A DNA stretch of 64,000 bases from Cecembia lonarensis LW9 (GTDB lineage: Bacteria; Bacteroidota; Bacteroidia; Cytophagales; Cyclobacteriaceae), in assembly GCF_000298295.1 (NCBI RefSeq), contig NZ_AMGM01000002.1:1-64000 (forward strand). Direction: 5' to 3'. A program made the position numbers and the translations under genes. The notes under the pieces are model-generated. The model saw nothing but the letters and a program-made list of their open reading frames with translations. It was not told where the DNA came from and ran no database searches. How positions within the stretch are numbered: position 1 is the stretch's first letter; every line of letters starts with the position of its first letter. Below, piece by piece: positions 49,312 through 59,582 of the stretch.

Positions 49312-52293
49312 ATGCTTGATTATAAAAAGGTCAATAACCTCACCGGATGGTTGGTTTTTTTGGTAGCTACCATGGTTTATGTGCTGACAGTGGAAGAAAC
49401 TGCCAGTTTTTGGGATCCGGGAGAGTTTATTGCGGTTTCCTATAAGCTTCAGGTTCCCCATCCTCCGGGAGCGCCATTTTTCCTGTTGATATACAGGATG
49501 TTTGCCTTTTTTGCTTTAGGGGATGTGCTGCAGGTGGCATTTTGGATGAATATTGCCAGTGCTTTATTTTCAGGGCTCACCATCCTGTTTTTGTTTTGGT
49601 CCATCACCTTATTTGGCCAGAAACTATTTCAGATCAAAGCGGAGGAAGTGAGCAAAGGTCAGACCATCTCTTTGATGGGTGCGGGATTGATCGGTGCTTT
49701 GGCCTATACCTTTACAGACAGCTTTTGGTTTTCAGCAGTTGAGTCAGAAGTTTATGCCATGTCCTCTTTCTTTACGGCAATTGTGATTTGGGCATTTTTG
49801 AAATGGGACACCATCGAAGATCCTAAGGAAGAAAACCGTTGGATGATATTTATTGCCTATCTAGTGGGTTTATCCATAGGCGTACACTTACTTAACTTGG
49901 TGACCCTTCCTGCTTTGGCCTTAATTTATTATTTCAAAAAATATCCCAATCCTAACCTTAAAGGGGGAGTTCTGGCCTTAGCTGCCGGAGGACTGGTATT
50001 GATTGTCATCAATAATATCATTATCCCGGGCTTGCCAAGTTTGGCAGGTTCTATTGAAATCTTTTTTGTAAACAGTATTGGATTGCCATTTGGGTCGGGT
50101 ATTGTCTTTTTCTCGGCTGCTTTTATTGGTGCTTTAATTTATGGCATGCTGTATTCCATCAAAAAGCAAAAAGTGGTGCTGAATACCATTCTTCTCTCAC
50201 TGACATTTGTTTTGATTGGATATGGATCCTATGCTTTGATTGTCATCCGTTCCAATCAAAACCCTGTGATCAATGAAAATGCGCCAAAGGACATTATCAG
50301 CTTTGTTTCCTATCTGAAGCGGGAGCAATATGGTTACAGGCCGCTTTTGCATGGACAATATTTTGATGCAGAACTGATTGATCAAAAAGAAGGAGCGCCA
50401 ATTTATGTGAAAGGGAAAGATAAATATGAGGTGGTGGATTATGCTACTGTGAATGTTTATGATCCTGATAGAACCACTATTTTACCTCGCATTTATTCCA
50501 CCCAGGAAAGGCATAAGCAAATTTACCGTTCCAAGTTGGGATTAAGAGAAGGGCAAAAACCTACTTTTGGTGATAACCTGTATTTTATGTTCTCCCATCA
50601 ATTGGGGCACATGTACTGGCGTTATTTCATGTGGAATTTCTCTGGCAGGGAAAGTGATTATTCGGATGCGCCATGGTTGGGCATATCCGATTTCTTTACC
50701 GATAAATTTCCGGATTATATCAAAGAGAATAAGGCACATAACAATTATCTGATGTTGCCTTTGCTATTAGGGTTGATCGGTTTGTTTTTCCAGGCAAAAA
50801 ATGACCCCAAATCATTCTATGTCAACGCCATGCTCTTTTTAATGATGGGTGTTATTTTGGTCCTTTACCTGAATTCTCCTCCTGTGGAGCCAAGGGAAAG
50901 AGATTATATTTATGTGGGTTCTTTTTATGCCTTTGCCATTTGGATTGGTTTGGGGGTATTGGCTTTGGCCCATTGGATAGGTAAACTCAATAAAAATCTT
51001 GCTTTTGCCGGGATGATGGCCACTTTAATTACTTTCCCAGTTCCTGTATTGATGGCTTCCCAAAACTGGGATGATCACAACAGGAGAGGCAGGTTTCTTT
51101 CTGTGGATTCGGCCAGGAATTTTCTTGCAAGCTGTGCGCCAAATGCCATCTTATTTACAGGGGGGGATAATGATACTTTCCCGCTTTGGTATGTGCAGGA
51201 AGTGGAGGGCTTCAGAACTGATGTAAGGGTAGTGGTATTGAGTTACTTTGATACAGATTGGTACGTGGAACAGATGACCCGTCAAGCGAATGAGTCTGCT
51301 CCTTTGCCATTTTCATTAGAATTCCGCAATTACAGAAAGGGCACTAATGATGTTTTATATGTCATGGACCGCCAAAATCTGGAGGCAATATCTGCAAGAG
51401 AGTACTTAAGATTATTGAAAAATGAAAGTGAGCTGTTAAGGTTATCTTCAAGCGGTAGAAGTACCTACAATATGGTGCCTTCGAGGAACCTGATTTTGGA
51501 TGTGGATATTGAAAAAGCTTATAATAAGGGGCTGATACCAGAAGGCATGGAAGGAATCATGGTGGATCAAATGAATCTGAGGGTGAAAGGCAACTATCTT
51601 ACCAAAGGGAATATGATGTTGATTGACCTAATTACCAGCAATAATTGGGAAAGGCCAATTTATTTTAACAATACCTCATTGGCTACCATTGGCTTGGACA
51701 TTGAAGATTATGTGGTCATGGAAGGACTCACGTACAGGTTATTGCCGGTCAGAAAGCCACAGGGCATGCGCACCGAATTGGTCAATACCGATTTGGCCTT
51801 TGAAAATGTCATGGAGAAATTTGCCTTTAGAGGTATGGATGATCCTAATAACTACTTTGATGATGAGTACAGAAGGTTTACTTCTAATCACCGTTCGGCT
51901 ATCAATTCCATTGCAATAGCCTTATTGGATGAAGATGATCTGGATAGGGCAGCTGAGATACTGAAATACAGCTTAAAGGTAATGCCCAATGAAGCTATAC
52001 CCTATGATTTGGCTTCCGGTCAGATGGTACCGCTGCTCTTTGAAGTTGGTGAAGATGACTTGGCTTTGGATATCGTAGAAAAGCTTTCCCATAAATCGGT
52101 ACAAATGTTGGAGTTCTATAACAGGGAAAACAGGGATTTTGATCGGGAAGCGATGATTTCTTCTGAAATGTTGAAATTCTTTATCCCATTGCTGGATGAA
52201 AGGGGTTATACAGAGCTTTCTTCCCAGATCAGAAAGGATTTTGAAAGGGTGATGGGGCCGATTGGTGGAGGTTCTATGTTGGATAGAAGATAG
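49312..52293 (+). CDS. DUF2723 membrane protein, probable O-glycosyltransferase-like
   Basis: 993 residues. The N-terminal half has about 12 transmembrane helices and the DUF2723 hallmarks: TVEETASFWDPGEFIAVSYK (acidic motif after helix 1), VPHPPGAPFF, and SFWFSAVESEVYAMSS. These motifs resemble GT-C fold protein mannosyltransferases (Asp/Glu in the first periplasmic loop). The C-terminal 400 residues are soluble and end in helical repeats. The family is common in Bacteroidota and suspected in surface-protein glycosylation; the sugar and acceptor are unknown. It stands alone between two repeat blocks. Confidence 0.85.
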   Translation: MLDYKKVNNLTGWLVFLVATMVYVLTVEETASFWDPGEFIAVSYKLQVPHPPGAPFFLLIYRMFAFFALGDVLQVAFWMNIASALFSGLTILFLFWSITLFGQKLFQIKAEEVSKGQTISLMGAGLIGALAYTFTDSFWFSAVESEVYAMSSFFTAIVIWAFLKWDTIEDPKEENRWMIFIAYLVGLSIGVHLLNLVTLPALALIYYFKKYPNPNLKGGVLALAAGGLVLIVINNIIIPGLPSLAGSIEIFFVNSIGLPFGSGIVFFSAAFIGALIYGMLYSIKKQKVVLNTILLSLTFVLIGYGSYALIVIRSNQNPVINENAPKDIISFVSYLKREQYGYRPLLHGQYFDAELIDQKEGAPIYVKGKDKYEVVDYATVNVYDPDRTTILPRIYSTQERHKQIYRSKLGLREGQKPTFGDNLYFMFSHQLGHMYWRYFMWNFSGRESDYSDAPWLGISDFFTDKFPDYIKENKAHNNYLMLPLLLGLIGLFFQAKNDPKSFYVNAMLFLMMGVILVLYLNSPPVEPRERDYIYVGSFYAFAIWIGLGVLALAHWIGKLNKNLAFAGMMATLITFPVPVLMASQNWDDHNRRGRFLSVDSARNFLASCAPNAILFTGGDNDTFPLWYVQEVEGFRTDVRVVVLSYFDTDWYVEQMTRQANESAPLPFSLEFRNYRKGTNDVLYVMDRQNLEAISAREYLRLLKNESELLRLSSSGRSTYNMVPSRNLILDVDIEKAYNKGLIPEGMEGIMVDQMNLRVKGNYLTKGNMMLIDLITSNNWERPIYFNNTSLATIGLDIEDYVVMEGLTYRLLPVRKPQGMRTELVNTDLAFENVMEKFAFRGMDDPNNYFDDEYRRFTSNHRSAINSIAIALLDEDDLDRAAEILKYSLKVMPNEAIPYDLASGQMVPLLFEVGEDDLALDIVEKLSHKSVQMLEFYNRENRDFDREAMISSEMLKFFIPLLDERGYTELSSQIRKDFERVMGPIGGGSMLDRR

Positions 52294-53466
52294 AGGTGGT
52301 TGTACCAAGTACAATGTACCAAGTACCAAGAGGGGAGAGTTTAGAGGCGAGAAGCGAGAAACAAGAGACAAGAGATAAAAATTTCGGAAGTAAGAAGTCG
52401 GATTTCGGAAGAATTCTCCAATTCCACGCAAATAAAAAAAGTGGCAGGTGCTGTTGTCCCGCGGTTGTATCGCGGGGCCATTGAATATGAAGCTTTCAGC
52501 TATTCTTGTAACCGCAAAGGATGCAAGTGGAAAAGGAACCTTGGTAAGGTTTGAGAGACAGGTCTTTTAGCAATTCGTTTTTAGGCCACTAATTTCACAG
52601 ATTTACACTAATTACTAGTTTCTCAAGTAATGAGGTTTCTTGCTGGCTGATTGTATAACATATGTTAATGATGAAACTGAATTAAGCGCGGGGCTTACGA
52701 ATTTCCACAAATTTCCTGTTTTTCAGATCTACAGAAATAGAGCTTAGATATAATAGTGTAGGTCGGAGGCCTATCCCAAAGTTGACGGCAAGGTATGTTT
52801 CCGACCGGGGCTGGAAGCCACGGATAAGGGTGCTCTTTGGGATTTGTAGCCCCGAACTTGATACCATGGATTTGAAAGCCAATTAATGGCTTCTCGAAAT
52901 TGAAAATTTAGTGAAACAGAATTTTACATATGGACCACTCGGGTTATGAAAACCTTGGCGGTCTTTTTTTGGATAAGATCCTTCTTCAACTTGTTGTGTT
53001 ACTTGCTGATCACTAAATAATTTTGTACCAAGAACCAAATACGAAGTACCAGGGGAGGTGCCATGAAGCTAGAGTCGAGAAATTAGACTGATTTCTCCCA
53101 AATACTTAGAAGCTGGATCTAATTCGCGTTAATTCGTAAGCCCTGCGCCTAATTCATTATGCCTTGCCAGTAGAATATCACAAACACATCAAAGATTCTA
53201 AGCAGCTGTGATTCAGTATAATTAGTGTAATTTGTGGAATTCGTGGTTTAAATAAAATATTTTGTTAAGCGTTAAAAACGTTAAGAGTTGATTAGTGAAA
53301 ACCACTAATTCTTCATTCCTTACTGCTTTGCGTACCTCAGCGCCTCCTTTGCCAGCCTTTACGAAATTTAGAGGCAAGACGCAAGACCTAAGTCACAAGA
53401 CAAAAGATTTCGGAAATGGAAAGGGGGATTTGGGAATCCAACTTTCGAACCTTTATCCTAATTTTA
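52294..53466. repeat. Intergenic repeat block B (1.17 kb, gene-free)
   Basis: No credible gene. It carries the partner copies of the 81-bp unit (52441-52521) and of the GGAACCTTGG unit (52535 on). It also holds the unit GATATAATAG...CGACCGGGGCTGGAAGCCAC (52747-52827), which recurs at 56739-56820. The rest consists of broken phrases such as TACCAAGTACCAAG and AGACAAGAGAT, typical of decayed intergenic repeats. Confidence 0.75.
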
Positions 53467-54243
53467 CTACCCCTTCCTCAGCATAAAGAATAAATCCAAT
53501 CCCTTTTCCGGACTATCCTCCAGGGTATAGTCCTCATGGCTGATGTCAGTGACTGCATTCCCTTTTTGTTGGTGCAGTTTATTGCGGTTGATCCTGTTTA
53601 GCACTTCATAGGGCCATCGGAGCATGACAGCAGGTAGTCTGTGCTGTAGGTTCAAAATATCCCATCGCATAATTTTATTGACCGACTTTCTGTTGGCCTC
53701 ATGGTAATCCCATACCTTTTCGTTTCCACCGATACCCATTGCAGTGACCTTTTCAAAAACACCTAAGCAAAGTTCTTTAAGTTGTCGGGTGGTATATTCT
53801 CTGATGTGCCATGGATTCCTTGATAGGGTATGGCGGATATTTGGGGTAGATATGATGGCTTTGCCGCCGGGTTTCAATACCCGTTTGATTTCCTCCAAAA
53901 ACAGCCGGTCATTTTTAATATGTTCGATCACCTGAAAACTCACTACAGTATCAAAGCTGTTGTCAGCTATGTCAGCAAATGGTGGGATAAAGGCTTGTTT
54001 GAAATTGGCCTGTGGGTATTTTTCGGTCAACCTGTCCACAACTTCCTGGATTTTATCAATTCCCAAATAGGAGTCCGAATTTTCAATCAAAATTTCCACT
54101 CCTCTTCCTTCTCCACATCCCACTTCCAGTAAATCACCTTTAATCCAAGGTTTGGCAGCAATATAGGCCTTTAGTAAACGTTGATGTATGGGATTATCGC
54201 TGATCAATCGGTCAGATGCAATCTCAGTAGTATAGGTAGCCAT
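53467..54243 (-). CDS. Class I SAM-dependent methyltransferase
   Basis: 258 residues. Rossmann motif I DLLEVGCGEGRGVEIL (about 36-51), acidic loop YLGIDKI, motif FDTVVSFQVIEHIKN and VLKPGGKAIISTPN. This is the Methyltransf_11/23 family; the C-terminal part (about 180-258) has a tryptophan- and arginine-rich segment. The substrate is unknown; such genes often serve cell-surface polysaccharide or quinone-like pathways, but nothing here decides. It is divergent from the GWxTD gene, with a 48-bp shared promoter gap. Confidence 0.85.
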   Translation of the reverse strand: MATYTTEIASDRLISDNPIHQRLLKAYIAAKPWIKGDLLEVGCGEGRGVEILIENSDSYLGIDKIQEVVDRLTEKYPQANFKQAFIPPFADIADNSFDTVVSFQVIEHIKNDRLFLEEIKRVLKPGGKAIISTPNIRHTLSRNPWHIREYTTRQLKELCLGVFEKVTAMGIGGNEKVWDYHEANRKSVNKIMRWDILNLQHRLPAVMLRWPYEVLNRINRNKLHQQKGNAVTDISHEDYTLEDSPEKGLDLFFMLRKG

Positions 54244-54291
54244 CTAAAATTTCATTAATTTGGGCAAAATTACGTTTAATTTTTAAAACAG

Positions 54292-55542
54292 ATGACCAAA
54301 ATCATTACCAAAACATACCCAATGGCAAAAGCACTAGTTTTCATGTCCTTGTTTTTGGCACCTTTTGTTCTACTGGCCCAACAAACACTAGAGACCATCG
54401 ACCAATCCTTGAGGTATTCAAGGTACGCTAGATTGGCTCTTAAAATTATTCCTGTCCAGGAGGATGAAAGGTTATTTTTGCTCCAAATGCCTGTTGAGAA
54501 AATTGAGGAAAACATTCAATTTGAAACTTATCAGTTTGCCTATGTGGTATTGAATAGCTATCAGGAGCCCATTACAGCACAAAATTTAGTACCCCTTTCT
54601 GAAAATGATTTGGTAGCCGACACTGATTTCCATTATTATTTTGAAAAAAGCGTCCAGATCCCGGAAGATCAAAATTTAGCCATTGCACTGCTGCAAGTGA
54701 CGGATACCCGTCAAGGTGATATTTATTATTATCATATTGACCTCATGAGCCCCTATATCTTTGGTCATCCTGATTTTTGGGCCTATTACGGCGATAGGAT
54801 TCCTTTTGACCAGACCTTTATTCAGAAAAATGATCCACTTGAATTCAAGGGCAGAACGGGGATTAGTTTGCATTCCTTTCATTACCCCACACAGTTTGAT
54901 GTGCCTTTACCCCCTATGGAAATCAGGCCTGCCAATGTTCCGCGGGAGGTAGTGGTCAATTACGAGGGAGAATTTTTTCTTAACGCACCAAAATCCTTTG
55001 ATCAAGAGGGCTATTATTTCATTCAGGCCGACACCAATTCTACCCAAGGTATGTTGGTGAAAACTGTGCATGAAGCCTTTCCAAGGGTTAAAGATTATGA
55101 AGAAATGGTCGACATGGTGGCCTATATATCCACAAGAAGAGAACATGAGGCCCTCATGGAGGCAACTGACAAAAAACTTGCCCTGGACAAATATTGGATT
55201 GGGATGTTGAAAGATGAACAGACCGCTATCAATGTCATTCGTGAATATTTCAAACAGATTGAATTTGCCAATATTTTGTTTACCGATTTTAAAGAAGGAT
55301 GGAAAACCGACCGGGGCATGGTCTATACAGTGATGGGGCCACCCAATGAAGTGTACTTTAGACCCAATGGGGAAGTGTGGTCTTATTTGAGTGCCAATTC
55401 AAATTCAAAAATTACCTTTACCTTTGCACGCGTCAAGAATATCCTGACACCAAATTATTACATACTCAACCGTTCCAGAGCCCTTCAGCCGGAATGGTTC
55501 AAAAGCATCACTACATGGAGAAACGGACAGATGGTTTTCTGA
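54292..55542 (+). CDS. GWxTD-domain secreted protein
   Basis: 416 residues. A signal peptide ends near FVLLAQQ (about 34). The C-terminal third has the family signature: KEGWKTDRGMVYTVMGPPNEVY, then RPNGEVWSYLSA and ITFTFARVKN. The domain is common in Bacteroidota and Acidobacteria; its role is unknown, with an exported periplasmic location expected. The gene overlaps rlmB by 28 bp, so expression of the two is coupled even though the functions look unrelated. Confidence 0.85.
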   Translation: MTKIITKTYPMAKALVFMSLFLAPFVLLAQQTLETIDQSLRYSRYARLALKIIPVQEDERLFLLQMPVEKIEENIQFETYQFAYVVLNSYQEPITAQNLVPLSENDLVADTDFHYYFEKSVQIPEDQNLAIALLQVTDTRQGDIYYYHIDLMSPYIFGHPDFWAYYGDRIPFDQTFIQKNDPLEFKGRTGISLHSFHYPTQFDVPLPPMEIRPANVPREVVVNYEGEFFLNAPKSFDQEGYYFIQADTNSTQGMLVKTVHEAFPRVKDYEEMVDMVAYISTRREHEALMEATDKKLALDKYWIGMLKDEQTAINVIREYFKQIEFANILFTDFKEGWKTDRGMVYTVMGPPNEVYFRPNGEVWSYLSANSNSKITFTFARVKNILTPNYYILNRSRALQPEWFKSITTWRNGQMVF

Positions 55543-56288
55543 TCAATAAAGGAGAGCACGATAAAGATTTTATTTTTGGCACCAGGGCAGTCATGGAGGC
55601 GATCCTTGCTGGGAAAGATATTGACAAGATTTTAGTAGATAAAGAAGTAAATAATGAATTGGTCAAGGAGTTATTGTCTTTGGCTAAACAAGAGAGAATC
55701 CCTGTAGTAAGGGTACCAGATGCCAAGCTTAACCGCATCACACGTAAAAATCATCAGGGCGTTGTGGCGCATATGTCCGCGATCCAATACGCCTCATTGG
55801 ATAATGTGATAGAGTCCTGCTTTTCCAAAGGAATCGCTCCTTTGATTTTAGTATTGGACCGTATCACAGATGTAAGGAATTTTGGGGCCATTGCCAGGAC
55901 AGCAGAATGCGCAGGCGTTCATGCCATCGTCATTCCGGAAAAAGGCAGTGCGCAGATTAATTCAGATGCGGTTAAAACCTCCGTTGGAGCTCTTAACCAC
56001 CTTCCCATTGCCCGTGTAAAAAATTTATACTATACCGTCAAAGACCTAAAAAAAATGGGCCTGCAAGTGGTAGCGGTTACCGAAAAGACAGAGCAACTTA
56101 TGTATCAGGCAGACTTTACCTTGCCCACTGCACTGGTCATGGGTTCTGAGGAAGACGGTATTTCAGATGAGCTCATGGGTCAATCTGATACTGCTGTTAA
56201 AATTCCTCTGTCGGGTAAAATTGAAAGTTTGAATGTTTCTGTTTCTGCTGGGGTAGTGATTTACGAGGCGATAAGGCAAAGGCAGTAG
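55515..56288 (+). CDS. rlmB: 23S rRNA (guanosine-2'-O)-methyltransferase RlmB (SpoU family)
   Basis: 258 residues from the ATG at 55515; the frame is open to 55377, but the extra residues lie in the GWxTD gene. A substrate-binding N-domain (FIFGTRAVMEAILAG, NRITRKNHQGVVA) and a SPOUT knot domain with the three SpoU motifs: DRITDVRNFGAIARTAECAG, ALVMGSEEDGIS, and IPLSGKIESLNVSVSAGVVIYE. RlmB methylates the ribose of a conserved guanosine (G2251, E. coli numbering) in the ribosomal P-site region. It is a housekeeping gene. Confidence 0.93.
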   Translation: MEKRTDGFLINKGEHDKDFIFGTRAVMEAILAGKDIDKILVDKEVNNELVKELLSLAKQERIPVVRVPDAKLNRITRKNHQGVVAHMSAIQYASLDNVIESCFSKGIAPLILVLDRITDVRNFGAIARTAECAGVHAIVIPEKGSAQINSDAVKTSVGALNHLPIARVKNLYYTVKDLKKMGLQVVAVTEKTEQLMYQADFTLPTALVMGSEEDGISDELMGQSDTAVKIPLSGKIESLNVSVSAGVVIYEAIRQRQ

Positions 56289-56893
56289 AAGCGAGCTTGC
56301 CTACCTTTAGGTAGGAGGTTAGAAGCGAGACTTAGAGTCAAGAAATAAGAGACAAGAGACAAGAATCAAAGTGGGATTTCGGAAGGCTGATTTCGGAACC
56401 ATTAAGTAGTTAAGGTTTTAAGGGATTCATTAAGGTGATTGCTTAAAATAGTGACAAAACAACCCCGATAGGGGTTTAATCCCTTTAGGGTGGGTAAACC
56501 CGGGGTTGTGAAGCAATTATTATATTCGGGAATCCCGACTCCAAAGGAGTCAAACAAAAGGGAAGAAAGTATAATACCTGTCTAGTGTTTTCAGGACGGG
56601 CCAAAGAGGGTCTCCAACATAGTTTAAAAGGGAAAAGGTACGAGGGGAAAGGTGAAAAGTGAGCAGGAAATATTTTTAAGCCACTAATTACACTAATCTC
56701 TTGTTTTACAGATATACAAAATAGGGCTGAAGGCCCTGGATATAATAGGATAGGTCGAAGGCCTATCCCGAAGTTTGACGACAAGGTTTGATACCGACCG
56801 GGGCTGGAAGCCACGGATAACCTTGGAATTTATGACCTGATCCAACATGGATATCCCCGTATTTCCATTTTAGATACTACTTGTTTCCAGTTG
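56289..56893. repeat. Intergenic repeat block C
   Basis: Non-coding. Contains the third member of the repeat family: CGATAGGGGTTTAATCCCTTT (56464), CCACTAATTACACTAATC (56681) and GATATAATAG...GGGCTGGAAGCCAC (56739-56820), shared with block B. Confidence 0.7.
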
Positions 56894-59356
56894 TCAATCA
56901 TCTGCTTTGAACACTTTTTCCTGGATTAAACCGGGAAAGCTTTTGACATGCAAATCACGCTGAGGGAACGGAATTTCCACTCCATGTTCTTTAAATGATT
57001 TGAAAATTCCGCGCATTACCCTATCACGTATGGTTATCCATACATCGATATCCTCTACCCAAAAGAGTACACGGAAATTAACGGAATTGTCCGCAAAAGT
57101 CTGAAGCAATACCCTGGAAGGAGGGGAGTTCAATATGCCTTCCACTTCCAACTGTTTTTGGATGAGCTGGGTGACCTGGTCCATATCTGCATTATAACTT
57201 ACACCAATAATCAGCTCTACCCGTCTTTGTTTGTCGGATAAGGTCCAGTTGGTTAAGGACTGGGCCAATAGGTCTCCATTGGGAATGATAACCTCTGCCC
57301 CATCCCAGTTTTTGATTTTACTTGCTCTGATGCCTATGTCCTTAACAATGCCTTCAACATTTCCAACCTGTACTGTGTCACCAATTTGGATGGGTTTTTC
57401 AAAGGCCAATATTACCCCCGAAACCAAGTTGTTGACTATGGTCTGAAGGCCAAAGGAAATACCCAGGGAAAAGGCGCCCAGGATAATGGCAATTTTATCC
57501 AATGAAATACCGGAAGCTGCGGCTGCAATCAAAAAACCGGTGATCAAAAGGGCTAATCTGATCAATAAAACGGTAGAGCCCAATTTTTTACCTCTTAAAT
57601 TCCCAGTTTGCTGATCTCTTAATGAAGATATATAAGCCACAACATTGGCCAGAAAGACTGCGATATACAGAATCAGAATAAAAATACCAATTTGCCCAAA
57701 AGTAAAGGACGCGTTCATTATACTTCTGGGTTTAATTAAAAACTGTTCTACCCCAAAAAGGATGGTTTCCAGTATACCCAAACTCTCCAAAAAAAAGTAG
57801 CCCCAAATGAAAACAGCGAGGTAAGAAGCTATTCGATTTACTCTTTTTTGAATATTATAAAAGTCAATCACAGAGGTAAAACCACTTTCATTGGATCTGC
57901 CTACCTCTACCCTTAGGTAGATCAGCTCTTTGATGATAGCAATGAAAATGATCAAGGGAACCGCGTGCATCAAGCTTAGCGTGGCTGTGATTCCGATCAT
58001 TTTCCCTAAGGAAAACCTGCCAAGCACATTGGCCAAAATAGCAATAAAACAGAATGCAATGTAGATTTTTGCAACAAGCGGGATATATTGAGGCAGGGCC
58101 TCTTCTTTTTCTTTTTCCAGATAGATCAGTTTCCAGCCCAGATAAATTCCTAAAAGGTTAAAAGCCAAAAGATGCCACCTTTCTTGATAGGCCACTTCCC
58201 AATATAGGTTGCTGGCTACACTGATCAAAAAGAGGGCAAAAAGAATCCACCATATCTTCATGGAGTCTGATCCCACCCTTTTTCTTAGGAGTACACCCGA
58301 AATGCTGACTTTCAGAATTAGAATGAAAGCAAAAAAGGAAATGGGCGGATTTGGGAAGAAAAAAGGTGCAATGGCTAAAATGACCAATACAGAAGAGAGA
58401 AAAGGATACCTGTTTACATATTTGAATCGCTTTAAAATCAGCGCTGAGAAATCCTTTTCTGCTTGGATACTGATCAAATATTTTTTTACCCAATACGTCA
58501 ATAAAAAAATAGAGAGCAGTAATGTAATTGAAATGAAAGGATGCTTGTTGATATAGTTTCTTGTAATGTTCAGGTTGAAGCGGAATGAGTCCCTAAAAAT
58601 AAAAATTAACCTTTCTGTGGAAGGGAACTCCCGTGGTTCCCAGATATAATTGGTTTCTTTTTCGAAGAGAGCCCTTTCCAGAACCCTCTTCTGAGAAAGT
58701 ATCTTTTCTTCCAATAAATTCAAATTAATCAATAGGCTGGAAACTTTTGAGCGATAACCGGCCACCAATAATCTTCTGGCATTTAGGGTACTGTCAACCC
58801 GCAAAAGGTTGGTGTTAAGATTACTAAGCGTGAGTTGATATTCAGGAAGTAATGTGGTATCCCTAAAGGAAATTCTCATGATTTCATCTTGCTTGATGGA
58901 GTCTACCTTTAATCTGGCAGAAAAAAGCTCATCCACCCTTCTGGTGATCTTTCCATCTGCTTCATTCAAGTCGGAAACGATATAGTTCAGCCAGTTTTCC
59001 AGTGCATTGAGATACCTGATGTTGATTTTGACATCTTGATTTTCCAAACGCCTTCCAACTACTTCAAGGTACCTTTCAGCGCTAGGTATGGCTTTATCAA
59101 TACTGGCTGTATCCATAAAATCATTGACACGCTGATTGATTCGATTTAGTGCTATGGTGTATGTCTGGGCTTTTTTAATGTTTTCCTCTAAGGTTACCCT
59201 ATCTATTTTTTCCTTTTCCTGAATGCCTTCTTCTTCTTCAACAAGAATAAGGCTATCGATAGGAGAGGAAGTTGTAGGTGTTCCCTGTGCATAAAGGGAG
59301 GATGTTGATAGTAAAATCGAACAAAATACAAGAACAATTTTAAAAAAGATATGCAC
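56894..59356 (-). CDS. MscS-family mechanosensitive channel with large N-terminal domain
   Basis: 820 residues. A signal peptide (ending near SLYAQ) is followed by a periplasmic coiled-coil domain (about 40-250), then about ten transmembrane helices. The C-terminal MscS core includes pore helix GAFSLGISFGLQTIVNNLVSG and the beta domain IQIGDTVQVGNVEGIVKDIGIRAS, then VIIPNGDLLAQSLTNW. The size and layout resemble MscK/YbdG-type large MscS relatives. It releases solutes on osmotic downshock. Confidence 0.88.
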   Translation of the reverse strand: MHIFFKIVLVFCSILLSTSSLYAQGTPTTSSPIDSLILVEEEEGIQEKEKIDRVTLEENIKKAQTYTIALNRINQRVNDFMDTASIDKAIPSAERYLEVVGRRLENQDVKINIRYLNALENWLNYIVSDLNEADGKITRRVDELFSARLKVDSIKQDEIMRISFRDTTLLPEYQLTLSNLNTNLLRVDSTLNARRLLVAGYRSKVSSLLINLNLLEEKILSQKRVLERALFEKETNYIWEPREFPSTERLIFIFRDSFRFNLNITRNYINKHPFISITLLLSIFLLTYWVKKYLISIQAEKDFSALILKRFKYVNRYPFLSSVLVILAIAPFFFPNPPISFFAFILILKVSISGVLLRKRVGSDSMKIWWILFALFLISVASNLYWEVAYQERWHLLAFNLLGIYLGWKLIYLEKEKEEALPQYIPLVAKIYIAFCFIAILANVLGRFSLGKMIGITATLSLMHAVPLIIFIAIIKELIYLRVEVGRSNESGFTSVIDFYNIQKRVNRIASYLAVFIWGYFFLESLGILETILFGVEQFLIKPRSIMNASFTFGQIGIFILILYIAVFLANVVAYISSLRDQQTGNLRGKKLGSTVLLIRLALLITGFLIAAAASGISLDKIAIILGAFSLGISFGLQTIVNNLVSGVILAFEKPIQIGDTVQVGNVEGIVKDIGIRASKIKNWDGAEVIIPNGDLLAQSLTNWTLSDKQRRVELIIGVSYNADMDQVTQLIQKQLEVEGILNSPPSRVLLQTFADNSVNFRVLFWVEDIDVWITIRDRVMRGIFKSFKEHGVEIPFPQRDLHVKSFPGLIQEKVFKADD

Positions 59357-59582
59357 GGGATTTTTATTTTAAATGTAAGTAGTTTTTTACTTATTTAAAA
59401 TATATGATGCAAGGGAAACCCCTTGACTATTTTTTTGTTATATTCTCAGGGATGATCAAGCTTGGAGAAATTGTCGTTAAACAATGTTAAAAACTTCTGC
59501 CATTTAAAAAATCAAGCTTGATTTTTGTTATCCTAATCGAATATATTACGTGTACTAAATCAGAACTTAAAACACAGAAAGA

